In this document: piece after piece, positions 1 through 5,095 of the stretch
Numbering within the stretch: position 1 is the stretch's first letter
Layout: every line of letters begins with the position of its first letter
Assembly (NCBI GenBank): GCA_016873355.1
Contig: VGXK01000183.1
Span: forward strand, 1 to 5,095
DNA: 5,095 bases
Reading direction: 5' to 3'
Origin: Phycisphaerae bacterium
GTDB taxonomy: Bacteria > Planctomycetota > Phycisphaerae > Phycisphaerales > SM1A02
The notes under the pieces: generated by a model
The model's input: only the letters and a program-made list of their open reading frames with translations
What the model was told of the DNA's origin: nothing
Databases searched by the model: none
Made by a program: the position numbers and the translations under genes

Positions 1-1116
1 GATTCGGCGTGACGACCATGACCATGAGCAGGCAGATGAGTCCGCTCACCGTCATGAACACGAACATGATGACCATGAGCACCTGCGCCGAGGTGCCGGA
101 TTCGCTCTCGTCGAGGCCGTCGGCGGCACCGAGCCGCACGAGCAGCGCGGCGAAGACGGCGCGATCGGAGAGGATCGGCCACAGGTTCCCGGCGAGGAAG
201 ACGAGTATGCCCGCGAAGCCGACGAGCGCGCCGAGCTTCGTGAGCGGATGGCTGAACTCGTCGAGCCACTTGCGCCGCACGATGACGAACATCATCGTCA
301 GCAGGAATCCCTGCACGAGCAGCGCATACGGCGTCGAGCGCAGCGTGAAGTCGAAGAACGGCACGTCGCGGTAGCGCTGCACGAGCGCCGCGGTGTCCGA
401 GTCGTAGAGCAGCGCGTTGTTCGCCGCGAGTTCGTCGTACACCATGCCGAAGAAGGTCGGGAGGATGGTGAAGTACTCGAAGAAGCGCAGGCCCACGAGC
501 TCGAGCCGCGGCAGGATCAGGTAGAGCACGACGACCATGCCCTGCGCCATGATCGACGCCACGCGCGGCCGGCTGGAGGCCATGCCCGCCACCATGCCGG
601 TCATGTGATAGACCCAGACGGAACTGAAGAAGACGAGGTAGAAGTGCGCGAGCTTCCCGAGCGGGAATCCGCTCTTCACGGCCGCGAAGACGATGAAGGG
701 CATCGTGAGCAGGAAGAGGAAGTACTCGCGCACCGGCAGGCCGAAGAGGAAGCCCGCGATCTTCGCGGTCGCCGACATCGGCGTCATGCGGTGGTAGTCG
801 AGCAGGCGCTCCTCACGCTCGCGCGAGAGGCCGGACGCCACGGCGCCGGTCCCGAGCAGCATCATGATGACGGCCTGGATGATGATGACCGGAATGAAGG
901 TGACCTTCGCCGAGTTCTCCGCGTTCCAGATGCCGCGATGCGTCGAGGTGAGGTAGGTCATCAGGAACACGAAGGCCGTGACGGTGACGACGACGAGTCC
1001 CCACGAGAGCATGTGCTTGGCGCGAAGGCGGGCGCGTGCGCACTTGACCCAGATGGGTCGAGGATCGAAGGAGCGGCGCGACGCGGCAATCGGCTCGGCA
1101 ACGGTCGCGATGCGGC

Positions 1117-1120
<4 letters not shown>
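1..1120 (-). CDS. ABC-2 type transporter permease, C-terminus cut by window edge
   Basis: Integral membrane subunit of an ABC transporter, expected in the cytoplasmic membrane as partner of the ATPase encoded just upstream. I translated it by hand from the ATG at 1120: 373 codons run without a stop to the left edge. After a basic cytoplasmic N-terminus (about residues 15-36) come hydrophobic stretches at roughly 38-57, 74-95, 133-149, 157-181, 190-210, 264-281, 297-317 and 347-371. Directly after the second segment is SGLSREREERLLDYHRMTPM (96-115), which matches the E-R-E/E-x-x-L-x-x-x-x-x-T-P pattern typical of ABC-2 permeases, where it forms the cytoplasmic link to the ATPase. A polar loop lies at about 229-262. 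The start is fixed by its ATGA overlap with the ATPase stop, which implies translational coupling; no strong ribosome binding site is visible. The substrate cannot be read from the sequence. Confidence is high for the class and low for any specific role. Confidence 0.88.
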
Positions 1121-2049
<929 letters not shown>

Positions 2050-2104
2050 CCGTGCTGTTCCACGATCACGGCGCGGGCGTGCATGCTAGGGCAAGTTCGG
2101 AGAG

Positions 2105-2116
2105 GGCCGTACGGCC
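2105..2116. promoter_or_regulatory. Perfect 12-bp palindrome, possible operator
   Basis: GGCCGTACGGCC is perfectly self-complementary with no spacer. It lies about 55 bases upstream of the ATPase start, where a repressor dimer could act on the ABC operon. A zero-loop palindrome suits a dimeric DNA-binding protein better than an RNA hairpin. No regulator gene is in the window, so the role is an inference, and in GC-rich DNA a chance palindrome is possible. Confidence 0.35.
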
Positions 2117-2121
2117 TTTCG

Positions 2122-2148
2122 GAATGGGGGTTCGTCGAACCTCCATTC
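2122..2148. repeat. Inverted repeat with 13-bp arms
   Basis: GAATGGGGGTTCG (2122-2134) and CGAACCTCCATTC (2136-2148) are complementary at 12 of 13 positions around one central base. The odd position (2128 with 2142) is G opposite T, so it pairs as G-U in plus-strand RNA but is a C-A mismatch in minus-strand RNA. It is followed on the plus strand by GCTTTCATTCGC, a poor U-tract. It may be an operator, a structured 5' leader of the lipoprotein mRNA, or a terminator of an unseen plus-strand transcript. The structure is certain; its role is not. Confidence 0.5.
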
Positions 2149-2293
2149 GCTTTCATTCGCACTTCATCGTGCAGCGATGCCGGTCGCGGAGGATTCCCCG
2201 TCGGGTTCGGATTGCCCCGCAGCCGATGCGGCCGCCGAGCCGAGCCCGTGGCGGATGGAAGCAGACGAGGTTGCGCCGCAGAGCATTCGACGA

Positions 2294-2299
2294 AGGGAG
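2294..2299 (+). promoter_or_regulatory. Ribosome binding site of the lipoprotein gene
   Basis: AGGGAG lies six bases before the ATG at 2306. It decides this start over the in-frame ATG at 2177, which has no such site and would put 43 polar residues before the signal peptide. Confidence 0.7.
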
Positions 2300-2305
2300 C
2301 GTTCC

Positions 2306-2520
2306 ATGAAGATGCGTTGCGTTCGTGTCGCCGTGACCGCCGCGACCGTGGCGATCTCGACGATCGCCGGCTGCGAACGAGAGATCGCAAGCAGCAGGAC
2401 GACCACCGTCGAAGGGAACGCACGGTCAAGACCGAGGAGGAGCGCGTGACGCGGGCTCCCGACGGCAGCGTCACCAAGGAGCAATCGTCGAGCAAGAAGA
2501 CTCCGCCGAAGTCGCCGTGA
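2306..2520 (+). CDS. Small lipoprotein, apparently frameshifted at 2414-2416
   Basis: The ATG at 2306 opens a lipoprotein signal peptide: MKMRCVRV, a hydrophobic run, then lipobox I-A-G-C with the lipidated cysteine at residue 23, followed by the short hydrophilic stretch EREIASSRTTTVEG. Read as given, this frame then turns into NARSRPRRSA and stops at 2449 (47 residues). The frame one base back continues from GAA at 2416 as ERTVKTEEERVTRAPDGSVT, followed by KEQSSSKKTPPKSP, to a TGA at 2518-2520. Both parts have strongly GC-biased third codon positions. Adding one G to the GGG at 2414-2416 would give a smooth 71-residue protein with the charged, repetitive tail (T-V-x-x-E-E-x-V-T-x-x-P-D-G-S-V) that I recall in short planctomycete lipoproteins. 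The break is either a sequencing or assembly error or a real one-base deletion. No classic slippery heptamer is present. The predicted location is membrane-attached, outside the cytoplasm; the function is unknown. Confidence 0.65.
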
Positions 2521-2523
2521 GCG

Positions 2524-3912
2524 CTACGGACAGGTTCCCCAGGCGCCGAGCATTTCGGCGAGATCAGAGCCGTTGATGAAACCGTCTCGATCGACGTCCG
2601 CGGGGCAAAGGCACTCGCAGACGGCGCCCCACGCGCCGAGAATGCTCGCGAGGTCGGATCCGTCCACCACCTGGTCGCCGTTCAGATCCGCGGCGCACGG
2701 CGTGATGAAATAGAACTGGAGATCGTTTTCGAACTCCACTCGTCCCAGCGAGAGCCACGTGGATCCGTCGACCGTGTACTCCGACCATCCGTCCTCGAAG
2801 GCGGTCTGCGGCGTGTACCCATACCACTGGAGGCTCCGCATCACCCAAGCCCAGTAGGTTCCGCCGGTGCTCGAAAGCCGCAGGGAGTAGGTGCCGCCTT
2901 CGAGCAGCGTGTGCGGCTCGTCGAATCGCGCCGAGACCCATCGCGCGCCGTGACCGAAGTCGTCCGAAGTGATCGGCTGCTCGAACGAGGGAGCAGGCCC
3001 GACCGTGATCTTCCACGCGGGAATCGTGACGGAGTCGATCTCCTCGTCCGCGCCGTTGCGGAGCGAAACCACGAGAGGGCTCGACGTGCCCTCGACCCGG
3101 AGAAGCCGCACGCCGACTCCCAGCACGACTCGATCGACGCACGACACGGTGAAGCGCTCCCGGGCCATCTTGGTGGATCCGTTGATTTCTCCGACGAGCT
3201 GCTCGTTCGTGCAGTCCTGCTCGGCCTCGGGGCACAGGTACGACGCCTCTCCGTAGCTCATTCCCTGGTGCGCACCGTTCTGATACTCGATGTCCGCGAT
3301 CGGGCACATCGATTCCACGGCGTGCCAGGCCCCGAACTGGAAGTAGCCGTTCTTCCAATCGGATTCGGCGAAGCGCTCATTCAGCGGGCCGTCCTCGTCG
3401 AAGGAAAGGCGAGTCCAGTGATTGAGCGAGAAGAAGTTGTTCGTGGGATCCAGGTCGATGTTGTCGAAGACGAGGTGGTAGAGAGCGCCTCTCGTCGTCG
3501 TGTACGGCGTCGTGAACGAGACGAGGCGTCCGTTGCTGCTCACGATCGACTCCTCCACGGGTTGCGACGCGAGCGCGGGTCCGCTCGGGAAGTTGTCCGC
3601 GGTGCCGTCGTCGGCGAAGAGTTCGAGCTTCCAGCGGCCGCCCGTTCCTCCGCCGTATCCGGGAAGGTCGGCGCTGAGGAAGGGGAATCTCACCGCGACG
3701 AGCGGACTCGATTGCTCGGCGCGGAACCGGATGAAGTGCCTGAGCCCGCCCACGCTGCCGCCGACCGTGGTGTTGGCGAGCGCATCACCGCCGATGCCGG
3801 GTCCGTAGGTTCCGGGTCCACCGCCGTTCGCCAATTGAGCATTCGAGCGTGACGCGAAGCAGAGGGTCGTGAGAAGGGAAATCGCGAGGGGAACGAGTCT
3901 CGGGGCGCGCAC
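2524..3912 (-). CDS. Secreted protein with C-terminal tandem dockerin-like repeats
   Basis: An exported protein of 462 residues from a GTG start at 3912. The signal peptide is MRAPRLVPLAISLLTTLCFA followed by SRSNA, with predicted cleavage before Gln26. The GTG is preferred over the ATG at 4071 because GGAG sits six bases upstream and the extra 53 residues before it are polar and proline-rich. A Gly-rich start (28-56) leads to two probable beta-sandwich regions. The first, about 57-190, contains PGYGGGTGGRWKLELFADDG (84-103), a pattern I associate with secreted carbohydrate-binding-like modules but cannot name. The second is about 235-400 and ends in strand-rich segments such as GGTYSLRLSSTGGTYWAWVM. 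The tail (406-462) holds two calcium-loop repeats, D409-x-N411-x-D413 to D420 and D439-x-D441-x-D443 to D450, each followed by LGAWG. No catalytic motif was recognised. The end is only three bases from the lipoprotein stop, convergently, with no obvious terminator. A surface or extracellular role is inferred. Confidence 0.87.
   Translation of the reverse strand: MRAPRLVPLAISLLTTLCFASRSNAQLANGGGPGTYGPGIGGDALANTTVGGSVGGLRHFIRFRAEQSSPLVAVRFPFLSADLPGYGGGTGGRWKLELFADDGTADNFPSGPALASQPVEESIVSSNGRLVSFTTPYTTTRGALYHLVFDNIDLDPTNNFFSLNHWTRLSFDEDGPLNERFAESDWKNGYFQFGAWHAVESMCPIADIEYQNGAHQGMSYGEASYLCPEAEQDCTNEQLVGEINGSTKMARERFTVSCVDRVVLGVGVRLLRVEGTSSPLVVSLRNGADEEIDSVTIPAWKITVGPAPSFEQPITSDDFGHGARWVSARFDEPHTLLEGGTYSLRLSSTGGTYWAWVMRSLQWYGYTPQTAFEDGWSEYTVDGSTWLSLGRVEFENDLQFYFITPCAADLNGDQVVDGSDLASILGAWGAVCECLCPADVDRDGFINGSDLAEMLGAWGTCP
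2527..2697 (-). other. Tandem dockerin-like domain of the 462-residue protein
   Basis: Codes residues 406-462. Two 12-residue EF-hand-type loops (starting at D409 and D439) each lead into G-S-D-L-A-x-x-L-G-A-W-G. Three cysteines lie between them (CECLC) and one near the end. The acidic ligand positions are intact in both loops, so calcium binding is plausible. In clostridial cellulosomes such domains dock to cohesins; in this group the partner is not evident, and a cell-surface sorting role is an inference. Confidence 0.8.
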
Positions 3913-3918
3913 TTCTGG

Positions 3919-3922
3919 CTCC
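3919..3922 (-). promoter_or_regulatory. Ribosome binding site fixing the GTG start at 3912
   Basis: On the minus strand, GGAG ends six bases before GTG at 3912. The two other well-formed sites in the window (2294-2299 and 5061-5066) have the same six-base spacing, which supports this start. Confidence 0.65.
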
Positions 3923-4161
3923 GTCGTTGCGGTGCGTGGACTGGGCGAAGCGGTCGACGATGGGCAGGGAGTGTAAATGGCGGCGTCGAGCGGACGACCC
4001 GGCGCGCAACGAGAGAAGACGGGGAAATCGAGGTCCTCGAGTCGATGCCGATTCGACGACGACGGCGCCACGAGCGACGGTCATCGGCGCCGAATTCGGA
4101 AGGGACGGATCGGCCGCATCGCGATCCGCGATCGTTTCGCCGATCCCCGGGGCCGCCCATG

Positions 4162-4196
4162 AAAACTTCCGCAGCGCCCCTGCCCGGCGAGCGCGG
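4162..4196 (-). terminator. Candidate intrinsic terminator after the 282-residue protein gene
   Basis: Read on the minus strand, an imperfect GC-rich stem (4196-4169: outer CCGC/GCGG, then GC/GC and GGC/GCC, with small bulges and a 7-base loop) is followed by AAG and then TTTT (4165-4162). It starts about 10 bases after the TGA at 4208-4206. The short T-run and the bulges make it a weak to moderate candidate. Confidence 0.42.
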
Positions 4197-4205
4197 CGTC
4201 GACGC

Positions 4206-5054
4206 TCAGTCCCAGCTGCCGAGCAGGTCGCCGAGATCGGAGCCGCCCACCACTCCGTCGCCGTCGAGATCCTCGGCGCAGCCGGCGCAGGGGCCCCAGG
4301 CGCCGAGCAGGGAACCGAGGTCCGATCCGTCGACCAGCCCGTCGAGGTTGAAGTCCGCCGGCTTCGTCACGAGCATGTCGACGAGGCTGGTCGAGATGCC
4401 GGCGCCGCTCGGTGGAATCGTGTGGTCGATGATCGCCGATGCGACCGCGCGAATCGTGTAGTGGCCGGGCTCGAGCACGCCCGTCGCCTCGAACTTGACG
4501 TCCTCGCTGCCCGCGCTGCCGTTCAGCGCCACGCCCTCGCTGAAGACGACCGCGTTCGCGGCGTCCTTCAGCTGCGCCAGGGAGTTGACGTAGACGATCG
4601 AGGAGGAGCTGTCGATGCTCAGCGCAATCTCGGCGAGGAAGCGAGCTCTCGCACCAAGCGTGAACTCCACTTCGAAGCTCGAACTCGAGATGGCGTGGAT
4701 CACGGTCATCGGGTTCGCGGCCGCGGACGAGCACGACGCGACGTAGGCGAGGATCTGCGTCGGATTGATCTCGGAGTACTGCCCGGACGACGCAAGCCCC
4801 TGTGCGGAAGTGCAGGTCCGGACCGCATCGGCTTGGCTCTGGAACGTGGAGAAGTCGGTGGCCTCGTCGAAGTCCGAGAGCGATGAGGGAGGGCCGCACG
4901 GCGGCACGATCACGAACGCGCTGACGGAACGATCCTGCGCGGTCGGCGTCATCGACGGAGGAGCGGAGTCGGCGAGTGTCGCGGTGGTGGAGAGGAACAG
5001 CGCACCGACCGCCGCGATCGGACGGAATCCATTCGAGTCGTGCATACGAGACAT
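4206..5054 (-). CDS. Secreted protein with C-terminal tandem dockerin-like repeats (second copy of the tail)
   Basis: An exported protein of 282 residues. The signal peptide spans about residues 1-28 (basic MSRMHDSNGFR, then IAAVGALFLSTTATLA), with likely cleavage before Asp29. The start at 5054 is supported by GGAGGG six bases upstream; the Met at residue 4 is a weaker alternative. The mature protein has a Ser/Thr/Pro-rich linker (29-45), a region about 50-115 with cysteines at three places (VPPCGPP, VRTCTSA, VASCSSA), then a strand-rich segment about 120-225 (SFEVEFTLGARARFLAEIAL, later DVKFEATGVLEPGHYTIRAV) that looks like a jelly-roll or immunoglobulin-like beta sandwich. The tail has two calcium-type loops, D234-x-N236-x-D238 to D245 and D262-x-D264-x-D266 to D273. 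The protein ends right after LLGSWD. No enzyme motif was recognised. It shares only the tail with the 462-residue protein, so the two are not simple duplicates. An extracellular or surface location is inferred; the function is unknown. Confidence 0.88.
   Translation of the reverse strand: MSRMHDSNGFRPIAAVGALFLSTTATLADSAPPSMTPTAQDRSVSAFVIVPPCGPPSSLSDFDEATDFSTFQSQADAVRTCTSAQGLASSGQYSEINPTQILAYVASCSSAAANPMTVIHAISSSSFEVEFTLGARARFLAEIALSIDSSSSIVYVNSLAQLKDAANAVVFSEGVALNGSAGSEDVKFEATGVLEPGHYTIRAVASAIIDHTIPPSGAGISTSLVDMLVTKPADFNLDGLVDGSDLGSLLGAWGPCAGCAEDLDGDGVVGGSDLGDLLGSWD
4209..4361 (-). other. Tandem dockerin-like domain of the 282-residue protein
   Basis: Codes residues 232-282. Two 12-residue loops start at D234 and D262, each followed by G-S-D-L-G-x-L-L-G-A/S-W. 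Two cysteines lie between the loops (PCAGC). In the second loop the ninth position is Gly where the other three loops in this window have Asp or Asn, so its calcium site may be weaker. Confidence 0.8.
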
Positions 5055-5060
5055 GGTCGA

Positions 5061-5066
5061 CCCTCC
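5061..5066 (-). promoter_or_regulatory. Ribosome binding site of the 282-residue protein gene
   Basis: The minus-strand sequence GGAGGG, six bases before the ATG at 5054, is the strongest Shine-Dalgarno match in the window. It supports good translation and this start over the Met three codons later. Confidence 0.75.
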
Positions 5067-5095
5067 GCAGGCGGAAACCGCGTCGAGTCCCTGCT

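Larger units (their letters stand above)
2050..2305. other. Divergent intergenic region between the ABC operon and the lipoprotein gene
   Basis: This 256-base stretch separates the leftward ABC operon from the rightward lipoprotein gene and should hold both promoters. It contains a perfect palindrome (2105-2116), a long inverted repeat (2122-2148) and the direct repeat CATTCGC at 2144-2150 and 2154-2160, exactly 10 bases apart. I could not find a convincing -35/-10 pair for either direction; TAGCAT on the minus strand (2088-2083) is the closest to a -10 element and has no good partner. Open frames crossing it have no ribosome binding site or recognisable protein features. Confidence 0.6.
3913..4205. 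other. Intergenic region upstream of the 462-residue protein gene
   Basis: These 293 bases lie between two minus-strand genes. The right end holds a candidate terminator (4162-4196) for the 282-residue protein gene. The inverted repeat TCGAGG-T-CCTCGA is at 4028-4040, and the palindromic hexamer GGCGCC occurs twice between 4063 and 4092. A weak -10-like TACACT lies on the minus strand at 3915-3910 in the mirrored sense of the leader, but no matching -35 element was found, so no promoter is called. The gap indicates that the two dockerin-tailed genes are transcribed separately. Confidence 0.5.

Noticed and set aside
2414..2420. Programmed -1 ribosomal frameshift site in the lipoprotein gene
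   Set aside because: The bases around GAA GGG AAC do not form an X-XXY-YYZ slippery heptamer, so a missing base is the simpler explanation.
2544..2560. Hairpin CGCCGA-GCATT-TCGGCG as a terminator for the lipoprotein gene
   Set aside because: Only six base pairs with no T-run, and it lies in the codons of the dockerin repeat, so coding constraint explains it.
2911..3852. Plus-strand open frame opposite the 462-residue protein
   Set aside because: Arg/Glu/Val-rich composition without motifs, typical of an antisense shadow. The minus strand has a signal peptide and domains.
3913..4071. Upstream ATG extension of the 462-residue protein
   Set aside because: It would add 53 polar, proline-rich residues before a good signal peptide. 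The GTG at 3912 has GGAG at the right distance.
3927..4886. Plus-strand open frame opposite the 282-residue protein
   Set aside because: Charged, low-complexity product with no ribosome binding site or domain. The minus strand has a signal peptide, dockerin repeats and a strong ribosome binding site.

Overview
This 5095-base, high-GC window most likely comes from a planctomycete of the Phycisphaerae type. The best clue is the pair of secreted proteins that end in tandem dockerin-like repeats of the form D-x-N/D-x-D-G-...-G-S-D-L-x-x-x-L-G-A/S-W-G/D, with cysteines near or between the repeats. I know this C-terminal tail as common on exported proteins of that group. The assignment is an inference from the tail, the GC-rich codon use and the style of the ABC transporter genes. 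It is not proven by a marker gene.

Layout from left to right. Positions 1-1120 (minus strand) hold the first 373 codons of a multi-spanning ABC-2 type permease whose C-terminus lies beyond the left edge. Positions 1117-2049 (minus) hold its ATP-binding protein; the two genes overlap by an ATGA and form an operon read leftward. Positions 2050-2305 are a divergent intergenic region with a 12-bp perfect palindrome, a 13-bp-arm inverted repeat and a short direct repeat. Positions 2306-2520 (plus) hold a very small lipoprotein gene whose signal peptide and hydrophilic tail are in different frames, so one base appears to be missing at a GGG run. Three bases further on, convergently, is a 462-residue secreted dockerin-tailed protein (2524-3912, minus, GTG start). 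Positions 3913-4205 are intergenic, with a candidate terminator for the next gene. Positions 4206-5054 (minus) hold a second secreted dockerin-tailed protein of 282 residues. The last 41 bases are its leader, with a strong ribosome binding site.

How the genes relate: the ABC pair forms one functional unit, an importer or exporter of unknown substrate, with exporter more likely for this fold. The two dockerin-tailed proteins are separate transcription units with unrelated front ends and a shared tail, which suggests a common surface-anchoring or sorting route. The lipoprotein has no evident link to either except its shared intergenic region with the ABC operon. Long plus-strand ORFs opposite the minus-strand genes are GC-driven shadows. 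I see no RNA gene, mobile element, CRISPR array or defence system. The most noteworthy points are the broken lipoprotein frame, the palindrome cluster between the divergent genes, and the unassigned front domains of the two secreted proteins.
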